Of a DNA stretch of 64,000 nucleotides, positions 54,146-64,000 are shown one piece after another. Origin of the DNA: Athripsodes cinereus (lineage: Eukaryota; Arthropoda; Insecta; Trichoptera; Leptoceridae). How positions within the stretch are numbered: position 1 is the first letter of the stretch; every line of letters begins with the position of its first letter. A program made the translations under genes and the position numbers. The notes under the pieces are model-generated. The model had not been told where the DNA came from. It did not search any database and saw only the letters and a list, made by a program, of their open reading frames with translations. The stretch covers positions 29,080,951 through 29,144,950 of the forward strand of contig OX388311.1 of NCBI GenBank assembly GCA_947579605.1, written 5' to 3'.

Positions 54146-55300
54146 TAAGATTGTAATACAAACTTCCAATGTGTTGTACACTAAGTAATTATATAAATAA
54201 CATCATAATTATAAAGGAGACCAATACAATAAATAAATAAAAAATAGTAACAAATAAATGTATAGGTACATACGGATAAACCTATGTATACAATAAGGGA
54301 GGGGATGGGAGAAATGAATTTAAGAAGGATTATTGAGAGCAAGATGTTTCAGTCTAACTGTGGAAATTATAGAAATAAAATAATAATTGTTGTTGATATC
54401 ATGATGTAACATGTCTATAGAACTGTCAAAAATATTTGAATTATGGTGTTGCGAGTTTAAAATTAAATTCTTCTATTTTTGCCATTTCCTAGGAGAGTAC
54501 TAACTTGTTTGTATATTATTTATTTGTCAATTTTAATGCTTATTTCCTGAACGAATTCGAGTAAAACTACTCTAGTTATTTATAATTTATCTTTCTATCC
54601 CGTCACGACATCTCCCACATTTCACAAGTGGTGCATATTATACTCATTATAGATAATAAGAGTCCAACTTTGTTTGTATATTTTATTGTGTTTATGTGTG
54701 TTTGTATGTATTTATATGTTTTTGATATGTATTATATATAGACACTGCTTGCCACTCCTACACAAGTGTTTGTGCACTTTCTGGAGGGGTAAAAATCGTA
54801 TTTTGTTCTCCATATAGTATGTAAGAAACAATCAATGTAAATATATTTTGTTAAATAATTTAAAATAAAAAAAAAAAACTGTTTATCATTTAATCATTGT
54901 AATTTATATATCAAGAGCATGTAGTTCAAAATTTTGATTCGCGATGTATCAATGGATTCATTTTATTACTTTTTTACAAGATTCGTTTTTTTTACTAATA
55001 AAACTAACAAGGCGTTTAGGATGGGAGGCACCTCATTAGCTATGAGTGTACAGTAAAATGATATAATTAAGGTAGTCTTACTTGGATAATAACTATCTAT
55101 ATGAATAATTGGTCATAGATTTTAAAGTTTTGAACTTCTAAGAACTCCTCGTTCTCTGAAATGTGCGATTGTTATTTTTAAACATATTATAACATTGTGG
55201 TTTTAGCGTCGGCCATGACATAATAAGAATGTCCTTAAACCAATATTTACACAATAATAATTTACTCCTACTTCTTCTAACGAGAAGAAAATCTCTTTCA
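54146..55300. other. AT-rich stretch with S1 scraps
   Basis: 54594-54638 (CCCGTCACGACATCTCCCAC, ACAAGTGGTGCATA) and 55013-55042 (GGCGTTTAGGATGGGAGGCA) are minus-strand S1 scraps. Otherwise it is unassigned. Confidence 0.45.
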
Positions 55301-55301
55301 C

Positions 55302-55645
55302 ATGTTCACAACAAAAAATAATTCTACATATGGCAACAATTTCGTGAATATTACTTTTTTCTATGAAATATCACATTTGACAACAGTGGGGCCTACCATG
55401 GCATATAGTTTCCATACAAATGGTCAATTTACACAGATCGAGCTAATCCCAAACCAAGATGCGAATCTTGTGTTATGGGTACTATCGCAACGACATACAT
55501 ATACAATGTACCTAACACATATACATCTAACACCCAGACATATTACAATTTTAAAAAGGCCATTTTTCATTTTGCTCTGGCCGGCAATCGAACCCGGAAC
55601 CTAGTGACTCAAAGGCAAGAGTGTTGCTGAAAGTATGATGATCTG
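55302..55645. repeat. Unassigned repeat with tRNA-like box B at its right end
   Basis: A 100-codon plus-strand frame (55302-55604) has no recognised domain. Within it, 55578-55605 in complement reads AGGTTCCGGGTTCGATTGCC, a good RNA polymerase III box B, preceded on that strand by CTTGCCTTTGAGTCA. This suggests a decayed tRNA-derived SINE on the minus strand rather than a coding gene. Confidence 0.4.
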
Positions 55646-55923
55646 CAAATAATAAACACTTCACTGAGCCTCTATTCAAAAACAGCCTTCAACCATCTTT
55701 TTGCTTCAGTACATCACCTATATATTGAAGCTAACAATATAATTATTTTATATACAGTTCGTTATGGCAATGCCAGATCAGGACCTTGGCCAATACTTGA
55801 TGATGCGTTTAATCACATAAACAATAATCTTAAATAAATAACACTATGTGTATTACAACGGTACATCGTGTTATATTTTGCAAATAAAAAGAAAATGATA
55901 ATTATTAAATTATATTAATAAAT

Positions 55924-56132
55924 AGCATCACGGCATATCCCGCAAGTGAGGTAACCGGTAGATTTACTGCATAAATAGACATGCGAGCTGTCCTTTCCGT
56001 GTCAATAAAAAATAAGACATTCAGATTTAATGGCATGCCTAATCACCGCTGAATTGAAGATGATTAATGTTTTTTTTTTTAAGAGTTTCACAGGGCATTC
56101 GAAAATTTACAGAAAAAAGTGGGAAACCTACA
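55924..56132 (-). mobile_element. S1 element
   Basis: CATCACGGCATATCCCGCAA, GTGAGGTAACCGGTAGATTT, GCTGTCCTTTCCGTGTCAAT, CACCGCTGAATTGAAGATG and ATTCGAAAATTTACAGAAAA. The 5' block is missing. Confidence 0.8.
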
Positions 56133-56733
56133 CACAATGGGACACGATATTAGCCACTCATTAATAATTATACTAACCCACATTTTGCTAACGATTCAAA
56201 ATCATGTTGTTTAATTTTTCTTTACACATAAATATTATCTGTGATTTGAATCAGTGTTGATTATTAAAAACACATTCCTTACAACTTCATGATTGACTTA
56301 ATAAATAAATTCTTGGAAAAGTCTAATTAAAACACTTTTGTATCTTCAAGAAATAATTACATTATTTAAAAAAAGCAGATTAATACATATCTACATTCTT
56401 TAGTATATTCTTGTTAATATTAATAATATACCAGTACTAACCTAATAATAAAAATAATAATTATTATAATTTTAAATGCATTATTACAACTTCCTGATTA
56501 CTTCCGAGTCATTGCCTTCAGAGTATATTATTAAGAGATCACGTGCAAATTGATCCGTCTCCATTGTCAGAGTAGATTTTAATTTTAGTTGGTATCTGCG
56601 ACCAGTGACATGATTTTCATACATGCAAAAAAGTATCCCACACCTATAATGGTGAGTTGTCTATGTGCCTTAACAATATTGCGTGATTGCACAATTTCTC
56701 TGACCCATCTTTCACTGTATAAAACACTATCTG
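56133..56733. other. AT-rich stretch, no feature recognised
   Basis: Nothing recognised. Confidence 0.45.
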
Positions 56734-56944
56734 CAGGGTTACTCTTGACAAAACTAAACACGATCTTAATCTAGTCTTGATCTTGATCATACGACGCACG
56801 AAGGGACTATGGTCAAAAACATCGCGCCACCGCTAACGCGCGATTGGTTTGCGTGTATTTTTGGCCAATAGTCACTTCGTGTGTCGTATGATCAAGATCA
56901 AGACTAGATTAAGATCGTGTTTAGTTTTGTCAAGAGTAGCCCTG
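56734..56944. mobile_element. Foldback element, near-perfect arms
   Basis: The left arm is CAGGGTTACTCTTGACAAAA, CTAAACACGATCTTAATCTA, GTCTTGATCTTGATCATACG. The right arm is its complement ending GAGTAGCCCTG. The apex holds CGCGCCACCGCTAACGCGCG. CTG precedes and follows. There is no coding capacity and the superfamily is uncertain (CAGGG ends are seen in hAT and other groups). Confidence 0.88.
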
Positions 56945-57429
56945 CTGAATTGTGTACCTACTTGGATTATTAAAAATTAAGCATATTCTTCTTCTAATAT
57001 GGATTTTACTATCGAGAGCGATGGTTTTTATTATTTTTTTTTCGATTTCTGTAGTCATTATTTATTTTATAAGATTATTTATGAGATTAATAATAGCCTT
57101 AGACGTCGAAAGAGGGTATAAAAAACAATTATTTTTTATTAATTCAATTAAGGAATTTCTGTTCACCGATACAATTTAAAGAATCATTTTTTTGGGTAAT
57201 ACGAGATAACAAATTTTGCAGTTAAAAATCATAATGTGATGTGTATTCATTTTGAAAGTTTGACCAGTTTTAAAGCTTAGTTCCGTCACTGATAAGTATA
57301 TAGTTATTTTTATGATATAAAGTTTATATCGACAGATAGTTTTTATACAAGCACCATACACTATATTGAAGGTCGGATGAATTTGTTGCCATTGAATAAT
57401 TAATATTTGTAGTGGTAGTAGATATGGTA
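56945..57429. other. AT-rich stretch, no feature recognised
   Basis: Short frames at 56952 and 57176 are hydrophobic AT-rich chance ORFs. Confidence 0.4.
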
Positions 57430-57705
57430 CTTACTTACTTTCGATGACCAAACAGTCCTTGTGGGGCCTTAGCCTCCAAAGCAATACATCTTTAAGTCTT
57501 TCTATCTTGAGTAGTGGATTGCATTAATTGTCTTCAGCATTTAGCTCCTCTACCTTGGTCTGCCTAACGGTCTTCTGCCACCGGATACCCTGCAGAATAC
57601 ATTTAGTCTACCTTTCTTCTCCGGTTCTGACGGCGTGGTTAATCCATGCCAATCTTTGGGATCTGATCTCCTTTATGATGAAAGGTTGATTTGTTGTTGA
57701 GCAAA
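57430..57705 (-). pseudogene. Decayed non-LTR retrotransposon tail (fourth family)
   Basis: The minus strand, allowing frame shifts, gives INHAVRTGEE, RLNVFCRVSGGRRPLGRPR and a terminal LRPHKDCLVIESK. 'W-x-x-H-x-x-R ... GGRRPxGRPR' followed by a basic-aromatic end is the usual design of LINE C-termini. It is not one of the other families in the window. Confidence 0.5.
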
Positions 57706-58139
57706 TCACTTTATTCTATTTTAAGCCTTCAGGTTTTCTATGCAATAGGTACTTAGTCGTGGATCTTATATGTTCCTATAAATCTTATTTTCCAAAGAGA
57801 GAAGTCATTATTGATATTTTAAGGTAATTTATCATGTAGGTATTTTAACTACGTGATAAATTTGTTCTTCCTTTTTAATCTTGTATTAGTCCTTAAGGTC
57901 TGTTTATTATATTATTTATAGTTTTTATTTATACACCCTCACAGTATGCAATATGCTTGTGTCTTTAAGTAAAGCCGGAGTAAAAAATAAACAGAATTTC
58001 ACAATTGCCACTTTTCGTTCAAAAATATATGGTCAATGTTCATTTTAATTAGGTATCATAGATAGTCCGAATAAAACTTAGATATTATTTTATTTCGATG
58101 TCGCAGAAAGGATGTTTATAATTTAAAAAAAGTGTATAT
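57706..58139. other. AT-rich stretch, no feature recognised
   Basis: Nothing recognised. Confidence 0.45.
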
Positions 58140-58285
58140 TTGGGTTAATTGTAAGAAATCGCGCTTCTGCGATAAACTCGCCCTCTATTTATTGATTGTA
58201 TGAATGTATTTTATTTGAATGTATTTTTGTGTAAATTTGCTTTTAATCAATGTACAGTAAAGAATAAACAAATAAAATAAATTTA
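58140..58285 (+). repeat. LINE-C 3' end, best uninterrupted copy
   Basis: GGGTTAATTGTAAGAAATCG, CGCTTCTGCGATAAACTCGC, CCTCTATTTATTGATTG, AATCAATGTACAGTAAAGAA and a (AAATA)n tail. GCGATTTC and the GCGATAAACTCGCC block make a small hairpin near the 3' end. Confidence 0.85.
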
Positions 58286-58295
58286 ATTTACGCAT

Positions 58296-58405
58296 TTTAC
58301 ATCTTTAATTCAGTGATGTTGTATGCCACCCATTTTGTATGTCATATTTTTAATTGGCATAGAGAGGATGATTTGTGAGAGTTAGGCCGCTTGTGGGAGA
58401 AGTTA
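58296..58405 (+). repeat. S1 middle with deleted 3' part
   Basis: TTACATCTTTAATTCAGTGA, TATGCCACCCATTTTGTATG, GGCATAGAGAGGATGATTTG and GCCGCTTGTGGGAGAAG. Confidence 0.7.
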
Positions 58406-59068
58406 TTTTACGCAAGCTCGAAACAGTAAAACCCTATTAAATGGGCGCAGGATTCTTTAAAAATCTTTTAAACAAATCCTTGATAATAATTATGAAATAC
58501 AGAACTTGATGATTCATACACTTGTACAATGATACACAATAACAAAGATTTATAATCTTTCTTGCAGATAAACACGTATAGTACTCGTACAAGTACTCGT
58601 ATGTTTATCTGTTTTGCTTGTGCACTTTCCTGGGTTAACAACTTACTAGCCTTCACATTATATTATTGCTATATGTTTACTAGGTCACCGTCACTCGCAG
58701 CAGTACTCGCATAAATAATATAGGTACATAAATAGCAACACTACTTACTAACTAATGTGGTGGATAACATATAAAATAAAATACTTCACTACACTATTCA
58801 AAATGTACAAAGTGTGTATCACAATATTATTATGTATTTGATGTGTACTAGAACATTGTAAACAAACCTTTTTGATAAGTGGGTCATAATTTGATGCTTT
58901 TTATTTTTAAGTACTTTCTTACTGTGACTCATCGTTCTTACCCGCCTCTGCTGTGGTAAAAAATTGACTTTAAATTTTGATTGCGAAAGTAGTTTTGAAA
59001 ATATACCAAGTTGTTTCGAAATTCGAAGGTATTTATAATAGTAAGATATAAAAATTGAGATGAAATTA
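58406..59068. other. AT-rich stretch, no feature recognised
   Basis: Nothing recognised. Confidence 0.45.
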
Positions 59069-59101
59069 CTGCTGGCTACCCCACTTGTGGGATATGCCTT
59101 G
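59069..59101 (+). repeat. S1 3' end, ~33 bp
   Basis: CTGCTGGCTACCCCACTTGT and GGGATATGCCTTG. It is the shortest S1 remnant and matches exactly the segment shared with RTE. Confidence 0.7.
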
Positions 59102-60269
59102 TTTACAAAACCCTATTTACGAAGTGTCTGTTAGTCTTCTAAACTAGTTAATTGTGAACTGTATCTTATAGGTAATTTTTAAATCATTTCTATTTATATA
59201 CACATTATTTCTCCTTCACGACTGAAAAAATAATGGGTAGGTATGTATTTATATAAATCTCAACGCATGGATGTTTTAAAGTCTGTGGGTCGGTGCCCGC
59301 GGGCATTTGGTATGTCACCTCTGTACTAGAGCAAGTACCTAGTAGATATAAGTAACTTACAGTTTAAGGTTAACTCGAGACACAAATTCGCAATACAGTT
59401 GAGTTTTGTTAACTGGATTTTCTACTAGCTACATAAAAAAATGAGTTACAAAAGTTTCATGTAATCGAAATTTTTGACAGGTTGTGAAAATCGGCGAAAA
59501 TTCGAAGTTCAAAGGATAGTTCATCTAATTTTCTATTTATAGAGGTAGTGACTTTTATAAAATTTGTGAAAAAAAATAAATATAGGTTTTCATGCATTCT
59601 AGAAGATTGTAAAAGCTTTTGGATTTTTATAATAATTTTATGTGGAATACTATTATCGAGAATTTCTCAAAGCTTCTTAATTTTTCCGATTTATCAAGGT
59701 TCTATTGTAAATATGTCTTACGTTTTCGCACACACAGACACAAACATGATTATATCAAAATTACTATGTGCGTGTATAGATTAATAATAATTGCTATGTA
59801 ATGATTTTGTAATTAAACTTTTCTTTTCATAATACTTTTTAACTAGACGTAGGTAGACTTTAATAATATTAATCTCATATTAAATTCGAGGTTATTTATA
59901 ATTTACATATTATTTATTTTTCAAGCAAGTGAGTGTTGTACTCTATACATAGGTTATTCATCTAAAGAAAGATGGCGAATATGTTTAGTATTCACATAAT
60001 TTAATGATTATATACTCTCGACCGCATATTTATTTCTCTCAACTACGGCCTTAAGCCTTTTACATCAATAAGGTTCATACATATTTTTTAACAATAATTC
60101 ATTTATAAACATTAAAACAAAATAAAAAAACAATGAAACATCTAAAATATTAGCGCATTTAATTATTGTAATATGGACTACATTCGAACATACATATTAT
60201 TAAGCGTATGTATATGCAATTATTTCATGTAGTATAAACATTACATAAATATTAATAAATATCCAGGTA
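59102..60269. other. AT-rich stretch, no feature recognised
   Basis: Frames at 59548-59801 are AT-rich, overlap each other and have no recognised domain. Confidence 0.4.
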
Positions 60270-60560
60270 CATAAAAGATTTTATTTTTATTTTATTTTAT
60301 TTCATAGAGACACTCACAGAAAACTGACAACACAATACATAAATTACAAACATACAATAAGATCTAGCCAGTTCCCCAATTAAGAGCGTCTACAGCATGC
60401 ACAATCAGAGAATTCAATTAAATTAAATTAAAGCGTAACTCAATATCTGCGGTGACAAGGCAAAGGGGCACAAGTCAGCCCCGCAGCACCGAGCCACCCC
60501 CCCCCCACAGAAATGCAGGCATACATCACACCCCACAAAGATGCACTAGTACATACAATC
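60270..60560 (-). repeat. Unassigned retroelement 3' region
   Basis: TTTATTTTTATTTTATTTTA at the left is the complemented tail of a minus-strand retroelement. The GC-rich CCCCGCAGCACCGAGCCACC plus a C10 run at 60487-60512 belongs to the same unit by position. The 171-codon frame starting at 60452 begins in this repeat and runs on into AT-rich DNA, so I do not call it a gene. Confidence 0.4.
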
Positions 60561-61446
60561 AAAATAATTACAATAATAAGAAATTTGATATTATGACAAA
60601 AATTCAACAACAAATAATATTAATACCTTATATTAAACAAGTAGAAATAATAACATCATTCTTTCGACCAACATCATGCTGGATATTTATGTTACTAGTA
60701 ACTATAGAAAAACCAAACAAATGGGCTCTGAAGTCTGTGATTTTTATCAAAAAATGTTTTATAATAATAAATTTACTGTCCAAATCATTTATACTTGACT
60801 TGGAAATTAAGTTACGGCGCCTTTTTGCTGTGATAGAATATGTCTTTCATTTTAGTCGCAACCATCTGCATTTTCCTATAGTCTTGAAAATGTGTGTTAA
60901 ATTTTGGAACAGCTTAGAAAATTCTGGTCTATACTTTAACAAATACCTACTTTGTTTTATGAAATAATTTTTTGAAATAAGTCTGAAATACTGCAATTAT
61001 TATTGTTGAAAACAAATTAATAGATGCCGATCAAGTAAAACAAAACGATTGTGATATCTGTAAATAATCGAATTCTGATGCATAAATGCAAATAAATACA
61101 GTACTGCATTGTTTTTCCTTTTCAGTATTGTGTATGAATATTTGTACTTGAATATAACTTATATTTACTACTAGAGATGTAACAAGTATTCGCAGAAACT
61201 CACATATTTTTAGACTAATAATATTTGATACTTACGAATATTCACAGAAAAATATGCACTTACATATTTTCATTGTTTTCCACTTTCTCAACTAGAATAA
61301 AACTGAATTAAATTTCATCCTCGACCAAATTTACTATGAATAACATGAAATTTCGGAGCAAGATTTACTAGATAACAATACTCCACATAGAATACCCGTA
61401 TTTGAGAACATAATTTTGACAAGAAAAACATTTAAAATCTCTTATT
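60561..61446. other. AT-rich stretch, no gene supported
   Basis: The C-terminal two-thirds of the 60452-60967 frame is Ile/Phe/Lys-rich with no domain. Otherwise nothing recognised. Confidence 0.4.
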
Positions 61447-61758
61447 CATGGTTACCAATACCGAAGTCCTGAGGCGAGCTAGAGTTGACAGGGAGCTGTT
61501 ATCAATCATCAAGGTTCGGAAGGTTTCACATCTGGGTCATGTTCTGCGTGGAGAAAAATACCACTTTCTCCAACTGATATTGAAGGGGAAAATTGAGGGA
61601 CGCCGAGGTCCCGGTAGGAGACAGATGTCCTGGCTGCGAAACATAAGGGAGTGGACCGGCATCCGAAGTGTGGAAGAGCTGTTCCGAGCAGCGCAGGACA
61701 GGGACAAGTTCGCCGAGGTGATCGCCAACGTTGGGGGGACCCGACAGGGAACTTGAAG
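61447..61758 (+). pseudogene. RTE-like retrotransposon C-terminus (EELFRAAQD family), intact tail
   Basis: A 102-residue plus-strand frame: SIIKVRKVSHLGHVLRGEKY, HFLQLILKGKIEGRRGPGRR, QMSWLRNIREWTGIRSVEEL, FRAAQDRDKFAEVIANVGGT and RQGT. 'LGHVLR-x-x-KY-x-x-L-Q-L-I-L-x-GKIEGRR-x-x-GR' is the C-terminal tail of a widespread RTE-like endonuclease/RT. The upstream RT is missing. Right after its stop, GATTCAGCAATGAGATGAAT, TCCTGAATATCTTATTT is an S1-like scrap, and 23717-23908 shows the reverse arrangement. Confidence 0.85.
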
Positions 61759-62169
61759 AAGATTCAGCAATGAGATGAATTCCTGAATATCTTATTTATT
61801 TATTCATTCTTTACTGTATCTTAATTTTTAATGGATAGAGCGGAAATTTATTATTCTCAAAGATCAACTATTATTACTTACTCTATGATTCTTGTGAAAT
61901 GATAGGGTACAATGCGTGTATTTCTGGGTTGAAAAAGAAAAAAAATTCTATTTACTTTATTTTAATTCGTTCTTATCTTCTCAATGTTTTTCATATTTTT
62001 GTTTTGTTGGATTTTGCTAACTTTAATGTTTATTCTACATTGATTTAAGTTATAGGTTTCTTAGTTGTATGTTGTTTTACTTTTTTGTATTTTTCTATTT
62101 AGATAATATAATATGATTTTTTGTTAAATGCCTATAGCCGTTTATTGTGTAAAATAAATAAATAAATCT
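61759..62169. other. S1 and LINE tail scraps
   Basis: 61762-61795 is an S1 scrap. 61796-61815 (TTTATTTATTCATTCTTTAC) is a LINE-C tail start on the minus strand. 62085-62165 ends GTAAAATAAATAAATAAAT and resembles a plus-strand LINE 3' end. Confidence 0.5.
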
Positions 62170-62232
62170 TGCACGTTTATTACTTGCAATTAGTAAGTTG
62201 GTTACTCACTTTTAGGACATCCCGTGATCGAA
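62170..62232 (+). repeat. S1 3' fragment
   Basis: GCACGTTTATTACTTGCAAT, GTTGGTTACTCACTTTTAGG and ACATCCCGTGATCG. Confidence 0.6.
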
Positions 62233-63239
62233 AAAATAGATAGATTTGAGCATTTGCTTAAATTATAATAATTGTATTAACATCACTAATTACATACCAA
62301 CCCATAACATATACCTACCTACCTGATTCATTTTTTACACCTTTATATGCGCATTATTTTGCAATTGTTTAACTTTGTGAATGTTAATTAGATGATCTCT
62401 TGTTATAGTAAGTTGCTTTAATGATGTATTATTATTTTTATGTTTCAATGCTAAAGAAATACTGCAGAAAAAAAAACAATACATTATTACGTTTGTCACG
62501 GATGTTTTGTTTCAAGATGGAGTTGTTTTAAAATGACACATCGTTGAGATTGTCATGAAATGTACAAAGCCGTAAAGACTTCTTTTGTTTCCCGATGTGA
62601 AAACAATATTGACATCTTCGAATCTATTTTTGAAAATCGAATAGTGCAAGTTTAACGACTTTTAAACAAACGAAATATTTTCATGTTGTTTGGGGATTTT
62701 CCAGTTGTCACTAAATGATTACTGAAACACCAAAAATGTGATGAATAGAGGGAAACTTTATGGATAGACAGAGAGGATGGAAAGCTAAAATGTGATAATT
62801 AGAAGAAAGCTTTAAGAATAGCCAGTTAAGATGAAAATCTTGAATAATATATTTGTATATACAATATTTTATCATCATAATATTAAGAAATAATATGTTA
62901 CTTTTGTCGACCCGATCAAGAATAAACCTTTAATTAAAATCTTCTTTCAGGAGACAGAATAATATTTTTTGTTTACTTTACGAGTTAAAAATTCATTAAG
63001 ATGCCGAGTTTAATTAATTATTCTTTTTTAATATAATAATACTTAACAATTCTACATTTGCTCAAATGTTAGAATTACTTATTAATTATATGCAAACAAA
63101 CAAAGTGAATGATATAATGTGAACTTTATTATGCGATGACGTCTTTTATTGTTGATTTTTGGATTATGTTTCAAAAATACACTCAATAATTTATTTATAA
63201 TTTTGTGTGAATTGGTTTTATAACATTAATCATTACAAA
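62233..63239. other. AT-rich stretch, no feature recognised
   Basis: Nothing recognised. Confidence 0.45.
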
Positions 63240-63282
63240 ATATCATAAAATTGTCAGTTATACAATTTAATGCACAGAGGGC

Positions 63283-63318
<36 letters not shown>

Positions 63319-63600
63319 CAATTTTATTCAATTTATTCAATCATAAACAATACCTCAAAACAGCAACTAAGGTTGCTGGTGTCAGAGGCGTGCAGTATTA
63401 CAAATCTGGTAAAACAATTCATAAATTTAAATTATTTGATATTATAGTAAAATATAAGACACCAGAGCAAAGAAATCACAGAACAGCAACATTATTGAAA
63501 ACAAAAAACACAAAACACTATCACAAACATTGAGAAGTCATTACTAACTCTTTAATCCTAGTTTAATGCTAGATTGCGATATCTTCCAACTAACCATTTA
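63240..63600 (-). repeat. LINE-C end interrupted by a poly(A) retrocopy
   Basis: GCACAGAGGGCGAGTTT on the left (63268-63284) and GATTGCGATATCTTCCAACT on the right (63573-63592) are successive LINE-C blocks on the minus strand. They are separated by the retrocopy described next. Confidence 0.7.
63282..63572 (-). mobile_element. Poly(A)-tailed retroelement 3' end inserted in LINE-C
   Basis: A T run of more than 30 (63281-63319) is a minus-strand poly(A) tail. Just upstream on that strand are AATAAATTGAATAAAATTG (polyadenylation-signal-like) and GCACGCCTCTGACACCAGCA. The long, unbroken homopolymer implies a recent insertion. The coding part is absent. The 87-codon plus-strand frame here is an artefact of the poly(T). 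Confidence 0.65.
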
Positions 63601-63775
63601 TAATAGCATTTTGTAGCTACTGTGATGAAATAATAACAGAAGGAAACCAGGTGCACCATTTTTTTGCCTATGTGGCTTATGAAAATAGTTTTGTAGTCCT
63701 CATTACCAAACTTAGGGCTAGTGTGAAAGATGCCCAGGGCAAAACGGTCTACTGGCACCCTTTTTCACACTAATA
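63601..63775 (-). repeat. LINE 3' region
   Basis: In complement it reads GGTGCCAGTAGACCGTTTTG, CCCTGGGCATCTTTCACACT and CCCTAAGTTTGG, a phrase of insect LINE 3' regions. AGTGTGAAA at 63720-63728 and TTTCACACT at 63763-63771 form a small inverted repeat. Confidence 0.45.
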
Positions 63776-63936
63776 TTGTTTTATAAACTTACAATTAGGT
63801 CTCAGTTTTGAGAATTTCACTTGCATTCAATATTTCTAACCCCCCGATTTTTGATTTAAAGGATTTTACGATGTCTCCAATTTTGTTAGAGGATGTCATG
63901 AATATAAATATATAATTAATTTTATTTTAGATAAAT

Positions 63937-64000
63937 ATGCCATCAGAAAAGACAAAACATGGGCCGCAGAATTATAAAATAAACCCATGTAGGGTGACCA
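63937..64000 (+). CDS. Open frame running off the window end, unrecognised
   Basis: An ATG preceded by an acceptor-like TTTTATTTTAG (63920-63930) opens MPSEKTKHGPQNYKINPCRV and continues to the edge. It is too short to identify. It could be the start of a retroelement ORF or chance. Confidence 0.15.
   Translation, partial: MPSEKTKHGPQNYKINPCRVT

Noticed and set aside
55302..55604. 100-codon ORF (MFTTKNNSTYGNNF...)
   Set aside because: It ends in a tRNA-like box B on the opposite strand and has no domain. It is more likely an old SINE region.
60452..60967. 171-codon ORF
   Set aside because: It begins in a proline/arginine-coding GC-rich repeat and runs into Ile/Phe/Lys-rich AT DNA. No domain is present and composition changes abruptly inside the frame.
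300..62232. CRISPR-like array from the dispersed S1 repeats
   Set aside because: The repeats are ~245 bp, occur on both strands, are irregularly spaced and show retrotransposon target duplications. The context is eukaryotic.

Overview
The window reads as an AT-rich nuclear segment of a moth or butterfly. It has no bacterial-type operons, no rRNA and no intact tRNA gene. The lepidopteran signature rests on four things: RTE-type non-LTR retrotransposon tails of the kind common in Lepidoptera, a Lep1-like non-autonomous Helitron at 39586-39788, several tRNA-derived SINEs, and the constant recurrence of the word TAGGTA/TACCTA. No species is claimed.

The only host gene I can support is the first coding exon of a cytosolic alpha-carbonic anhydrase at 5494-5527 (+). 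It encodes MSADWGYTAAN plus the first base of a Gly codon, followed by a consensus GTAAGA donor. I recognised no second exon by eye, so 5528-64000 is most simply its very long first intron, with the rest of the gene beyond the window. An unrecognised pair of minus-strand ORFs at 46461-46960 is the only other stretch that could be coding.

Everything else is transposon sediment. The main families are as follows. (1) RTE-A and RTE-B: 5'-truncated C-terminal tails, of which 1148-1945, 14998-15429 and 29215-29942 have perfect 8-, 11- and 13-bp target-site duplications (TSDs). (2) S1: an approximately 245-bp SINE-like element present in over 35 full or partial copies. It runs from CCGTGGAGCACCCGG to GCCGTGATGGTATAG(TAG)n, and its last ~35 bp match the RTE 3' ends. 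(3) S2, with a tRNA-like head, an A-rich tail and a GAGTTCGTCGGTAG start. (4) S3, with a tRNA-Ala(CGC)-like head and a tail containing GTAGTAGAATTCCATAG. (5) LINE-C and other LINE 3' ends with (AAATA)n tails. (6) C-terminal scraps of at least four further non-LTR families. (7) DNA elements: a hAT-type MITE at 25221-25753 with TSD, a 537-bp TIR element at 10553-11089, and foldback elements at 17302, 21360, 32127, 45492 and 56734.

The most striking structure is a ~2-kb tandem array at 8066-10078. It has about 21 units of ~98 bp, each carrying the palindrome GTAGGTACCTAC, with a 391-bp four-unit higher-order repeat in its left half. It abuts a deleted RTE-B tail.

Several nested insertions let relative ages be read directly: RTE-A into an older RTE-A, S2 into RTE-A, S1 into LINE-C, a LINE tail into S1, and a poly(A) retrocopy into LINE-C. 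I found no clearly new functional system. The best leads are the shared RTE/S1 3' hairpin and the higher-order tandem array.
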